A stretch of 64,000 nt of DNA from Oceanisphaera sp. IT1-181. GTDB lineage: Bacteria; Pseudomonadota; Gammaproteobacteria; Enterobacterales; Aeromonadaceae. Below the pieces are notes generated by a model. It was not told the DNA's origin. It was given only the letters and a program-made list of their open reading frames with translations, and searched no databases. The translations under genes were made by a program, and so were the position numbers. The stretch lies in assembly GCF_033807535.1 (NCBI RefSeq), contig NZ_CP136856.1:1545001-1609000 (forward strand). The letters are read 5' to 3'. Of this stretch, positions 1 to 8,627 are shown piece by piece; the first letter of the stretch is position 1; every line of letters starts with the position of its first letter.

Positions 1-1079
1 TCGCCGTTGCTGAGCATTTCTTGAATACGTTTGTGGGCGGCGTCGCGACCGGTCAGTAACTTGCCGGACAGTAAGACAGTTTCACCCATTTTCCAGTCAG
101 CAATATCGGCCCGCGTGACTGTATCTAAGTTTACGCGACGTGCGCTATCGCCCACCTCCCAGGTCACTTCTGGCCAGTCTTCCAGTCTTGGCGGCGTAAG
201 TTCCGCAGGTCCTGAGCCGTTTAGCGTAAAGTGCACGTGACGAGTGGCGGCACAGTTGGGGATCATCACCACCGGCTTTGAAGCCGCGTGAGTAGGAGCT
301 GACATAATTTTGATGTCCACGACCGTGGTGAGTCCGCCTAAGCCTTGGGCGCCGATGCCGAGCTTATTGGCTCGTTCAAAGATGTCTAAGCGCAGCTTTT
401 CTTCGGTAGTAACAGCACCGCGCTCAATCAGCTCATGAATATCCACCGGATCCATTAATGACTCTTTGGCCAGCACTGCGGCTTTTTCGGCGGTGCCACC
501 AATACCAATGCCCAGCATGCCAGGCGGGCACCAACCGGCGCCCATAGTGGGCAGTGTTTTTAGCACCCACTCGGCTACGTCATCGGACGGGTTAAGCATG
601 GCCATCTTGGCTTTGTTCTCAGAGCCACCGCCTTTGGCGGCAATGGCCACTTCTACTTCCGCGCCTGGCACCATGTCGATGTGCACCACAGACGGGGTAT
701 TGTCTTTGGTATTGATACGCTTACCGGCCGGATCTGCCACTATCGAGGCACGCAGCGGATTATCGGGATTTAGGTAGGCGCGGCGTACGCCTTCATCCAC
801 CATTTCTTGTACCGTTAAATCGCTATCCCACTGCACTTGCATGCCAATTTTGACGAAGCAGGTGACAATGCCCGTGTCTTGGCAGATGGGGCGATGGCCT
901 TCGGCGGCCATGCGCGAGTTAATTAAAATCTGCGCGATGGCGTCTTTGGCGGCGGTGCTTTGTTCTTTTAAGTAGGCTTTTTCTAGCGCTTGTACGAAGT
1001 CCAAGGGATGGTAGTAAGAAATGTATTGCAGCGCATCGGCAACTGATTCGATAAAGTCCTGCTTTTTGATAATGCTCAT
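1..1079 (-). CDS. Class I fumarate hydratase, C-terminus outside window
   Basis: Interconverts fumarate and malate in the TCA cycle with an oxygen-sensitive [4Fe-4S] cluster. The reverse strand reads MSIIKKQDFIESVADALQYI onward as an open frame for 359 codons to the window edge; the family is usually about 500 residues. Two cysteine motifs expected for cluster binding are visible, RPICQDTG near residue 70 and IPNCAATRH near residue 285. The start at 1079 is preceded by AAGAGGAAG. It is divergent from pabB. Because only the first two thirds are visible, I do not assign fumA or fumB. Family call is secure from the motifs and from overall similarity to Vibrio/Shewanella-type fumarases. Confidence 0.9.
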   Translation of the reverse strand, partial: MSIIKKQDFIESVADALQYISYYHPLDFVQALEKAYLKEQSTAAKDAIAQILINSRMAAEGHRPICQDTGIVTCFVKIGMQVQWDSDLTVQEMVDEGVRRAYLNPDNPLRASIVADPAGKRINTKDNTPSVVHIDMVPGAEVEVAIAAKGGGSENKAKMAMLNPSDDVAEWVLKTLPTMGAGWCPPGMLGIGIGGTAEKAAVLAKESLMDPVDIHELIERGAVTTEEKLRLDIFERANKLGIGAQGLGGLTTVVDIKIMSAPTHAASKPVVMIPNCAATRHVHFTLNGSGPAELTPPRLEDWPEVTWEVGDSARRVNLDTVTRADIADWKMGETVLLSGKLLTGRDAAHKRIQEMLSNG

Positions 1080-1286
1080 GGCTTCCTCTTGCGGGTCTGC
1101 GGTGGCTCAGAGCTGGGGCAATATGGTGGCGTTATATTTCGATGACTGTATTTATGACTCGAAAAATAAGGCAAGGCACCAGACTCGGCTCTGTATTGTT
1201 ATATTGACGCTATGATACGCTTCACCGCCCTAAGCTGGCCAGCCTGAGTGCAGGGCAGATGTCAAAACTGTCGAGTGGATTACATA

Positions 1287-2690
1287 ATGGGACTGCCTTT
1301 ACATATTCACAGCCAAGCATTTAATGGCGCTGTGCATGATTTTTTTTCGCCAATTGCTCATCTGCCCTGGGCCATGTTGCTGGAGTCGGGCGCGCCATTA
1401 GGCACGGATAGCCGCTTTCATATTATCAGCGCCGAGCCGTTAGCGACCTTGGTCACCCAAGGTGCAGACACTGTTATTGAGCACTTTGAGCACGTTGAGC
1501 AAAACCAAAACCACAACCAGCGCTATCGCTCCACTGAGTCGCCGTTTGCTTTATTAAAGCAGTGGCAAGATAAGCTAATAGGTGAAGTAAGTTTGCCTGA
1601 ATCATACCAACATCTGCCATTTTGTGGCGGGGCGCTGGGGTTGTTTAGCTATGACTTAGGCCGTCGAGTGGAGCGCATTCCCAGCCTCGCCATTAATGAA
1701 CTCACCACCCCCGACATGGCAGTGGCGTTGGTGGACTGGGCTTGGGTGATTGATACCGAGCTACAGCAGGCGCACTTATTGGTGCTGGGTGATGAAGCCG
1801 CTTTAAGCGCGCGCTTGGCGTGGTGGCAGGCTCAGCAAGCGAAGACTACTGATCCGTTTAAGCTGTTAAGCGATTGGCAGGCGAGCAGGACTCAAAGTGA
1901 ATATGAAACTAGCTTTAATACCGTGCAGGATTATCTGAGCGCTGGCGATTGCTATCAAATTAATCTGACGCTGCGCTTTAATGCTGGCTTTAGCGGTGAC
2001 ACTTGGGCTGCTTATCGCCAGTTAAGTATGCAAAATCAAGCGCCGTTTTCGGCCTTTTTACAATTACCCAGCAGTACTATTTTAAGCTTGTCGCCGGAGC
2101 GCTTTATTGCGTTAGACGGTCGGCGCGTTGAAACCAAGCCCATTAAAGGCACCCGTCCCAGAGGCATTAATGCCGCGCAAGATAAACAACTGGCCGATGA
2201 GTTGAGTGTGGCGCCTAAAGATCGCGCCGAAAATCTGATGATAGTGGACTTATTGCGCAACGATATCGGTCGTGTCTGTGTGCCGGGCTCGGTGAAGGTG
2301 CCCTCATTATTTGCCATCGAATCCTTTCCGGCGGTGCATCATTTAGTGTCGACCATTACCGGTGAGCTTAACCCCGCGCTCACCGGTGCCGATTTATTGG
2401 CAGCCACCTTTCCCGGCGGCTCCATTACCGGCGCACCTAAGGTGAGGGCCATGGAAATTATTGAAGAGCTAGAAAAATACCGCCGCCATGCTTATTGCGG
2501 CAGCATCGGTTACATCAGTGCTCACGGGCGCATGGACACCAGCATTACCATTCGCACCCTAGTAGCGGAGCTTGACCAGCTGTACTGCTGGGCTGGCGGC
2601 GGTATTGTCGCCGACTCACAAGCAGATGACGAATATCAGGAGTTATTTGATAAGCTGGGTAAAATACTGCCGGTGCTGGCGGAGTTGTAA
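1287..2690 (+). CDS. pabB: Aminodeoxychorismate synthase component I (PabB)
   Basis: Converts chorismate to 4-amino-4-deoxychorismate with a PabA glutaminase partner, on the way to p-aminobenzoate and folate. The 467-residue product has an N-terminal anthranilate-synthase-like domain and a C-terminal chorismate-binding domain. Visible motifs are ETKPIKGTRPRG (the PIKGT lysine is characteristic of PabB), DLLRNDIGRVC and GSITGAPKVRAMEIIEELE. The frame extends 13 codons upstream, but the ATG at 1287 (MGLPLHIHS) gives the usual family length (E. coli 453); the only upstream ribosome site is a weak GAGTGG. The next genes, nudL and the sdaA remnant, keep the enterobacterial pabB-nudL-sdaA order. 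Confidence 0.95.
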   Translation: MGLPLHIHSQAFNGAVHDFFSPIAHLPWAMLLESGAPLGTDSRFHIISAEPLATLVTQGADTVIEHFEHVEQNQNHNQRYRSTESPFALLKQWQDKLIGEVSLPESYQHLPFCGGALGLFSYDLGRRVERIPSLAINELTTPDMAVALVDWAWVIDTELQQAHLLVLGDEAALSARLAWWQAQQAKTTDPFKLLSDWQASRTQSEYETSFNTVQDYLSAGDCYQINLTLRFNAGFSGDTWAAYRQLSMQNQAPFSAFLQLPSSTILSLSPERFIALDGRRVETKPIKGTRPRGINAAQDKQLADELSVAPKDRAENLMIVDLLRNDIGRVCVPGSVKVPSLFAIESFPAVHHLVSTITGELNPALTGADLLAATFPGGSITGAPKVRAMEIIEELEKYRRHAYCGSIGYISAHGRMDTSITIRTLVAELDQLYCWAGGGIVADSQADDEYQELFDKLGKILPVLAEL

Positions 2691-2784
2691 CAAAGTAGCG
2701 CCCGGCGCTTTAAGTCGATACGCACCATTTAGCTGACTCCGAATATTCACTGGATATTCGATTAATCTGAGATGGTTCGTCACG

Positions 2785-2862
2785 GCGAGACAGGCTCGCC
2801 CCTGCGAAGCAGGAAGGCATTAAATAATCCCGCCGAGACGGGACTGCCAGCTAAAGCGGCAG
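2785..2862. repeat. Cluster of small palindromes after pabB
   Basis: Three short hairpins follow one another in the pabB-nudL gap: GCGAG/CTCGC at 2785-2799, CCTGC/GCAGG at 2801-2813 and CTGCC/GGCAG at 2844-2862. They resemble the dispersed palindromic repeats elsewhere in the window in style, but are not the same sequence. No T-run follows, so a terminator role is not supported. Confidence 0.4.
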
Positions 2863-2948
2863 GCTACAGCAGTCATCACTCTTTGTTGTTTTCATCGCTG
2901 TACGAAGGGCCCGAATACCATAGCAAAAATAGGCTTAGGCTTTGAACC

Positions 2949-3512
2949 ATGACGTTAGATGAACTAAAAACACGGATTAATTTACTGACGCCAGGCCTTG
3001 ATCCGCATTTGCCGAGTCATGCGTTTCCTGCGGCGGTGCTGATGCCCTTGCTACAAACGGGGCAGGGCTTAGAGTTGGTATTAACCCGTCGTAGTCGACA
3101 TTTGCGCCACCACCCGGGGCAGGTGAGCTTTCCCGGTGGGCGAGCGGATGCCACCGATACCAGCCTTTGGCACACGGCGCTGCGTGAAAGTTGGGAAGAA
3201 ATTGGCCTCTTGCCCGAATTATGTCAGCCCTTGGCCCAGTTGCAGGCGCAATATACGATTTCGGGTTTCGCACTCACGCCTTTTATTGGCCTAATAGAAG
3301 GGAATCCGCAATTTAAGCTTAATCCGGCCGAGGTCGATGAGCTGTTTCAAGTGCCGCTCGATTATCTGCTGGATTTGCGCCATCACCATTTGTATCAGTT
3401 GCGCCGTCAAGGCCGCACGCACGAAGTGGTGTTTATTCGTTGGCAAGGATTATGGATTTGGGGCATTACCGCCACTGTTATCCATCAGTTCGCCCAGCAG
3501 ATAGCTCGATAA
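2949..3512 (+). CDS. nudL: Nudix hydrolase, CoA pyrophosphatase type (NudL)
   Basis: Predicted to cleave the pyrophosphate of coenzyme A and its derivatives. The 187-residue protein carries the NudL-specific motif LTRRSRHLRHHPGQVSFPGG (about residues 45-64), directly followed by the Nudix box whose core is LRESWEEIGLL. As in other NudL proteins, an Asp replaces the first Glu of the classical Nudix pattern. The ATG at 2949 follows TTAGGCTTTGAACC, a weak ribosome site. It lies between pabB and the sdaA remnant, the same place it holds in E. coli, which supports orthology. Confidence 0.92.
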   Translation: MTLDELKTRINLLTPGLDPHLPSHAFPAAVLMPLLQTGQGLELVLTRRSRHLRHHPGQVSFPGGRADATDTSLWHTALRESWEEIGLLPELCQPLAQLQAQYTISGFALTPFIGLIEGNPQFKLNPAEVDELFQVPLDYLLDLRHHHLYQLRRQGRTHEVVFIRWQGLWIWGITATVIHQFAQQIAR

Positions 3513-3712
3513 CTCGCGATCTTAATCACACAATCCGCTGCAAAACCTCACAAAGCTAAAATATCACTGGGGCTAACGTTAAAATATTCTTACAGTTATT
3601 AAAATTTAGTTGATAGTGATGGGGCAAGCCTGCCTGCGCCGCACTCTTTTATGCTGGTGTTACTGCTCATCATCAACCTACCTTCTCGATTTATCCGTGT
3701 TTTGGAGTCGTC

Positions 3713-4054
3713 ATGATCAGCGTGGCCTGCTCCATGGCCGCAGCAGCGCTCACCGCCATCGTCGGCGGCACTGTGGATCAAGTAGAACACGCCGCCGAAA
3801 TCGGCATGGAGCATAACTTAGGCTCAACCTGCGATCCGGTGGGAGGCTTGGTACAAGTGCCCTGCATTGAGCGCAACGCCATGGGCTCGGTGAAAGCCAT
3901 TAATGCCAGCAGACTGGCGCTACGGGGCGACGGCGAGCATAAGGTGTCATTGGATAAGGTAATTAAAACCATGCGCGAAGCCGGCCGTGATATGAAGAGT
4001 AAATACAAAGAAACCGCCCGCGGCGGCTTGGCCGTGAATATTACGGAATGCTAG
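3713..4054 (+). pseudogene. sdaA: L-serine deaminase remnant with internal deletion
   Basis: The frame encodes 113 residues. After MISV it matches the C-terminal quarter of SdaA (ACSMAAA, AAEIGMEHNLG, CDPVGG, VPCIERNAMGSVKAINASR, RGGLAV). Full-length SdaA is about 455 residues and normally begins MIS(V/L)FD. This reads as an in-frame deletion that fused the first four codons to the segment beginning VACSMAAA. The ribosome site (TTTGGAG, 7 nt upstream) and stop are kept. Lost are the substrate domain and the GCQ segment carrying one [4Fe-4S] cysteine, so serine dehydratase activity is not expected. Position after nudL is the ancestral sdaA locus. A short stable peptide could still be made. Confidence 0.85.
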
Positions 4055-4095
4055 CCCTTCGGGAGCCATAAGCTGTAAGTTAAAGCCAGTACCGA

Positions 4096-4143
4096 ACTTG
4101 TAGAGACCCCTTTAGTCGGCCGGTTTTGCGCAGCAAAACGTCA
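4096..4143 (-). repeat. Dispersed 48-bp repeat with GTTTTGC/GCAAAAC hairpin, copy 1
   Basis: Read on the reverse strand this has GACGTTTTGCTGCGCAAAAC, then CGGCC, CTAAAG and CTCTACAA. Two related copies lie at 58440-58488 and 59383-59430. All three end in CTCTACA and centre on the same hairpin. The rest of 4055-4390 holds no gene; it contains this repeat, the hairpin repeat at 4298-4315 and the metG terminator. Confidence 0.6.
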
Positions 4144-4297
4144 TTTCCCAGCAGGGATCGGTGAGCCTTAAACTGTCAGCCGTCAGTTAAAGCCAGATTC
4201 CGTTTTAGCCGAGATACTGGTACTGAATCAAGTTCAGCATGACGTAGCCCCAGTATCTCGCACTGCGTTACTTCGGTCTTAAATCCTAAAGGCGAGA

Positions 4298-4315
4298 TCC
4301 TGACGTGCGTCAGGA
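4298..4315. repeat. Dispersed TCCTGACG hairpin repeat, copy 1
   Basis: TCCTGACG tg CGTCAGGA forms an 8-bp hairpin and is preceded by GGCGAGA. The same hairpin, in the context TTCCTGACG...GTCAGGATCTCGCT, recurs at 33641-33658 and 59302-59319, with a relative at 59338-59356. All are intergenic, as expected of a REP-like family. Confidence 0.6.
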
Positions 4316-4392
4316 TGACGGCATAGAGCCATGCTCAGCTTTCCCGTACGGCGTATAACGTAAAGCGTTTAACGTTTTCAATAGATAAAAAA

Positions 4393-4415
4393 ACACCGAG
4401 CTTTTGGCTCGGTGT
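4393..4415 (-). terminator. Rho-independent terminator of metG
   Basis: A perfect 9-bp stem ACACCGAGC/GCTCGGTGT with a 5-nt loop lies about 55 nt past the metG stop. On the reverse strand it is followed by a run of T. A T-rich tract also follows on the forward strand, so it could stop transcription from both sides. Confidence 0.9.
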
Positions 4416-4468
4416 TTTTGTTTTACTGACAGCTTAAAGCTGACCGCTTCAAGCTCTGCGAAGCAGCG

Positions 4469-6523
4469 TTACTTAATCCGCATCCCTGGCTGGGCGCCGG
4501 CGTGGGGCTCTAAGATCCACAGGTCTTTACCACCTGGGCCGGCAGCCAATACCATGCCTTCGCTTAAGCCAAAGCTCATCTGGCGCGGGGCTAGGTTGGC
4601 CACCATCACCGTCAGCTTGCCTTCCAGATCTTCCGGTGCATACGCAGATTTAATGCCAGCAAACACTTGGCGAGTTTCGCCGCCTAAGTCCAGCTCTAAG
4701 CGCAGCAGCTTATTGGCCTTGGGTACAGACTCGGCTTTTTTGATTAAAGCTATGCGCAGGTCAATCTTAGCAAAGTCATCGAAGCTGATAGTCGGGCTAA
4801 TCGGATCATCAGTCAATTGGCTGCTTTCGGCTGCAGCAGGGGCGGCTAAGGATAGCTCCACTTCTAAGTCTTCTTTAGAGTCTTCCACCATGGCGGCAAT
4901 CTTGGCCGGATCCATTCGATTAAATAACGCGCTAAACGGATTGACCTGATGCGCCACTAAAGGTGAAGCCACCGCGTCCCAGCTTAAGGTGGTGTTCAAG
5001 TAAGCTTCTGCGCGCTCGGTTAACTTTGGCATTACCGGCTTTAAGTAGGTCATCAATACACGGAACAAGTTAATGCCCACCGAGCATACCTCTTGCAACT
5101 CTTGGTCTTTACCTGCTTGCTTGGCCAGCACCCAAGGTGCTTTGTCGTCCACGTAACGGTTGGCTTTATCGGCCAGCGCCATGATTTCACGAATAGCACG
5201 ACCAAATTCGCGCTGCTCAAAGCTTTGACCAATACGTTCGGCGGCAGCGGCAAATTCGGCGTATAACTCAGGCTCGCTGCAAGTAGCAGACAGTTGGCCG
5301 TCAAAACGCTTGGCAATAAAGCCCGCATTGCGTGAGGCCAAGTTCACCAGTTTATTGACCACATCGCTGTTTACGCGGGCCACAAAGTCAGTCAAATTTA
5401 AGTCCAAGTCATCGATGCGGCTCGATAATTTAGCGGCGTAGTAATAACGCAGGCACTCAGGATCTAAGTGCTTAAGGTAGGTGTCGGCCTTAATAAAGGT
5501 GCCTTTAGACTTAGACATTTTCGCGCCATCTACCGTCACATAACCATGGACGAAGATATTGGTCGGCTTTCTAAAGCCACTTCCCTCAAGCATGGCAGGC
5601 CAAAACAGGCTGTGGAAATAAACAATGTCTTTACCGATAAAGTGATACAGCTCAGTGGTGCTGTCTTTCTGCCAGTATTCATCAAAGCTTAGATCGTCAC
5701 GCTTGTCGCAGTAGTTCTTAAACGAGCCCATGTAGCCGATAGGCGCATCCAGCCACACGTAAAAGTATTTGCCCGGCGCATCAGGAATTTCAAAGCCAAA
5801 GTAGGGCGCATCACGGGTGATGTCCCACTGCTGTAAACCGGTTTCAAACCACTCTTCCAGCTTGTTGGCCATTTCTTCTTGCAGGGCGCCAGAGCGCGTC
5901 CAGGCTTTAAGCATGGTGCTAAACTGTGGCAGGTCGAAGAAGAAGTGCTCGCTGTCTTTCATAATGGGCGTGGCACCGGACACCGCCGAGCGCGGATTAA
6001 TCAGCTCGGTGGGGCTATAGGTGGCCGAACACACATCACAGTTATCGCCGTATTGGTCTTCGGCTTTACAGCTGGGGCAGGTGCCCTTCACGAAGCGGTC
6101 TGGCAAAAACATGTTTTGCTCAGGATCATACAGCTGAGAAATAGTGCGGTTCTCAATGTAACCGTTTTCTTTTAAGCGCCCGTAAATCAGCTCGGCAAAT
6201 TCACGGTTCTCAACGCTGTGAGTAGTGTGATAGTTATCAAAGCCAATATTGAAGCGCGCAAAGTCTGCTTCGTGCTCTTCCTTCACCGCGGCAATCATTG
6301 CTTCTGGCTCTATGCCTAATTGCTTGGCCTTAAGCATAATGGGCGTACCATGAGCGTCGTCAGCACAGATAAAATGAACCGTATGGCCTCGCATTCGCTG
6401 ATAACGAACCCAGATATCGGCCTGAATATGCTCCAACATATGGCCAAGGTGGATAGATCCATTGGCATAGGGTAGGGCACAGGTGACAAGTATCTTACGC
6501 GGTTCGGTAGCCATATTTTCCAT
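4469..6523 (-). CDS. metG: Methionyl-tRNA synthetase
   Basis: Charges tRNA-Met and initiator tRNA with methionine. The 684-residue product has the class I signatures CALPYANGSIHLGHMLEHIQ (the HIGH-box region) and KMSKSKGTF, and a zinc knuckle CPSC...CDVC near residues 150-170. It has the C-terminal tRNA-binding/dimer domain starting at FDDFAKIDLRIALI. Length matches E. coli MetG (677). Translation may begin at the first ATG (6523) or at the fourth codon (MATEPRKILV), which resembles the E. coli N-terminus more closely. It is divergent from apbC, the usual arrangement, and ends at a strong terminator. Confidence 0.97.
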   Translation of the reverse strand: MENMATEPRKILVTCALPYANGSIHLGHMLEHIQADIWVRYQRMRGHTVHFICADDAHGTPIMLKAKQLGIEPEAMIAAVKEEHEADFARFNIGFDNYHTTHSVENREFAELIYGRLKENGYIENRTISQLYDPEQNMFLPDRFVKGTCPSCKAEDQYGDNCDVCSATYSPTELINPRSAVSGATPIMKDSEHFFFDLPQFSTMLKAWTRSGALQEEMANKLEEWFETGLQQWDITRDAPYFGFEIPDAPGKYFYVWLDAPIGYMGSFKNYCDKRDDLSFDEYWQKDSTTELYHFIGKDIVYFHSLFWPAMLEGSGFRKPTNIFVHGYVTVDGAKMSKSKGTFIKADTYLKHLDPECLRYYYAAKLSSRIDDLDLNLTDFVARVNSDVVNKLVNLASRNAGFIAKRFDGQLSATCSEPELYAEFAAAAERIGQSFEQREFGRAIREIMALADKANRYVDDKAPWVLAKQAGKDQELQEVCSVGINLFRVLMTYLKPVMPKLTERAEAYLNTTLSWDAVASPLVAHQVNPFSALFNRMDPAKIAAMVEDSKEDLEVELSLAAPAAAESSQLTDDPISPTISFDDFAKIDLRIALIKKAESVPKANKLLRLELDLGGETRQVFAGIKSAYAPEDLEGKLTVMVANLAPRQMSFGLSEGMVLAAGPGGKDLWILEPHAGAQPGMRIK

Positions 6524-6794
6524 TCTATTAAGTCAATTCAGGTGGGTCGGTCATGTTACCCGAGTTTTTTTTGCTTATACACACTTTGGCCATTTTTTCC
6601 GGCGCAAAGCGTTAAAAGGTGCATTATCTCCGGACTCAGCCGAAGAAAAAGCCCTCTTTTGCTGGTTTGGAGCCCACTTTTGCTTTGTAACCTGTTTAGT
6701 TTGGCGTATTTAGTGGTTTGTGCGGGCGCGAGCGTTTCGCCGTTGCCGGCTTTTTGCTAGAGTGCCTAACACTATTATCAAGAGGCAAGAGTCC

Positions 6795-7868
6795 ATGAAT
6801 AATAACGATATTATGGCCTTACTGGCTAAGTTTATACCGCCACATTGGGGCAAAGACTTGGTCAGCACCGGCGCGGTACGCGATATCAGCCTGCAATCGC
6901 CGCGCTTAGTAATAAAGCTGGTGTTGCCGTTTGTAGATTATCAGCTTGAAACCGTGCTCACTCAGCTAGACGAAAATCTGTGCCGCGTAAGTGGCGCCGC
7001 ACAGGTTGAGTGGCAAATAAGCGTGGATGTGGCCACCTTGGCGCGGGCCAATGACGCTCAAGGGGTGTCTGGGGTACGCAATATTATTGCCATTTCTTCC
7101 GGTAAGGGTGGCGTAGGCAAGTCCACCACCGCCGTTAACTTAAGCCTGGCGTTGCAGCGCTTAGGTGCGCGGGTCGGTATATTAGATGCAGACGTTTATG
7201 GCCCCTCTATCCCCATGATGTTGGGCGTGGCGGGTGCCAAGCCGAGCATGAGTGACGACAAAATGATGGGCCCGATACAGGCTCATGGAATAGTAGCGAA
7301 CAGCATTGGCTTTTTGGTGAGCACTAAAGATGCCACAATCTGGCGCGGCCCCATGGCCAGTAAGGCGTTAACGCAAATTCTGCAAGAAACCCGTTGGGGC
7401 GAGTTAGACTACTTAATCGTCGACTTGCCGCCCGGCACCGGCGACATTCAAATTACCATGTCGCAAGGTGTGCCCACTACAGCGGCCGTGGTGGTCACCA
7501 CCCCGCAAAACGTGGCGCTGGCAGATGCAGTTAAAGGCATCAGCATGTTCAACAAAGTGAATGTGCCGGTGTTGGGCGTGATTGAGAACATGAGCTATCA
7601 CATCTGTGGCCAATGTGGCCATCAAGCCGAGTTATTTGGTGCCGGCGGCGGTTTGCGTGTGTCTCAACAACAGCAGGTTCCCTTATTAGGCCAGCTGCCG
7701 TTGGATGCCCGTATTGGGGTGGATATGGATAAAGGCCGGCCGACCATGATAGCTGAGCCAGACGGTGCGTTAGCGCAGGCGTATTTGACCATAGCGGCGC
7801 GTGTTGCCAGCGGCTTGTATTTTAGCGGCAAGTCAGTGCCTACCAGCCTGTACACCCGTGTTATTTAA
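6795..7868 (+). CDS. apbC: Fe-S cluster carrier ATPase (ApbC/Mrp)
   Basis: Cytosolic P-loop ATPase that binds and delivers [4Fe-4S] clusters to apoproteins. The 357-residue protein has the small N-terminal DUF59-like domain, a deviant Walker A motif SSGKGGVGKST (residues 101-111), and the cluster-binding CGQC pair (C271, C274). The ATG at 6795 has AAGAGGCAAGAG upstream; the frame is open further upstream, but that would add an unsupported 25-residue extension. It is divergent from metG, as in E. coli. Confidence 0.95.
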   Translation: MNNNDIMALLAKFIPPHWGKDLVSTGAVRDISLQSPRLVIKLVLPFVDYQLETVLTQLDENLCRVSGAAQVEWQISVDVATLARANDAQGVSGVRNIIAISSGKGGVGKSTTAVNLSLALQRLGARVGILDADVYGPSIPMMLGVAGAKPSMSDDKMMGPIQAHGIVANSIGFLVSTKDATIWRGPMASKALTQILQETRWGELDYLIVDLPPGTGDIQITMSQGVPTTAAVVVTTPQNVALADAVKGISMFNKVNVPVLGVIENMSYHICGQCGHQAELFGAGGGLRVSQQQQVPLLGQLPLDARIGVDMDKGRPTMIAEPDGALAQAYLTIAARVASGLYFSGKSVPTSLYTRVI

Positions 7869-8021
7869 TTACATTAACGTTTAATCATTATTACCTTGCC
7901 CGCTAACGCCATACATAAAAGGTGTTAGCGGGCGGCTTGCGCCTAGCAAGTAGTCACCGCTGTGGCTGCGGCAAAGCTAGTCGCGGGCAAGGTGCTTTTT
8001 ACCCTGAGTTGAGGAATTTTC

Positions 8022-8603
8022 ATGCGTCTTTGTGATCGCGATATTAAGCGTTATTTGGCCGACGGCATTATTCACATTACTCCTGAACCGGATCCAGAGC
8101 GGATCAGTGGCGTGAGCGTAGATGTGTTGCTAGGCAATGAATTTCGGGTGTTTGAGGCTCACAGCGCGCCTTATATTGATTTAAGTGGCCCTAAAGCCGA
8201 AGTGGCCGACGCCATTGATCGGGTGATGAGTGACGAGATTTTTATTGCCGATGGCGATGCCTTCTTTCTGCATCCGGGCGAATTAGCGCTGGCGGTCACC
8301 CTTGAATCTATCACCTTGCCCGATAACATAGTGGGTTGGCTAGACGGCCGCTCATCATTAGCGCGCTTAGGGCTAATGGTGCATGCCACTGCTCATCGCA
8401 TCGATCCGGGTTGGTCGGGGCGCATCGTGCTTGAGTTTTATAACGGCGGTAAACTGCCGCTCGCCTTACGCCCGCACATGGTGATTGGTGCCATTAACTT
8501 TGAAACCATGTCTGGGCCTGCAGAGCGTCCTTATATGAGTCGTGCTAGCGCTAAATATAAGGCGCAGCAAGGGGCTGATGCGAGCCGGATTAACCAAGAC
8601 TAA
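8022..8603 (+). CDS. dcd: dCTP deaminase
   Basis: Deaminates dCTP to dUTP, the main source of dUMP for thymidylate synthesis. The 193-residue length equals the E. coli enzyme, and the catalytic Glu falls at residue 138 in GRIVLEFYNGGKLPLALRP. The start follows TTGAGGAATTTTC. asmA follows 24 nt downstream, the same order as in E. coli. Here udk is absent just upstream and apbC sits there instead. Confidence 0.97.
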   Translation: MRLCDRDIKRYLADGIIHITPEPDPERISGVSVDVLLGNEFRVFEAHSAPYIDLSGPKAEVADAIDRVMSDEIFIADGDAFFLHPGELALAVTLESITLPDNIVGWLDGRSSLARLGLMVHATAHRIDPGWSGRIVLEFYNGGKLPLALRPHMVIGAINFETMSGPAERPYMSRASAKYKAQQGADASRINQD

Positions 8604-8627
8604 AAACAACAACACGGGATAATACGC

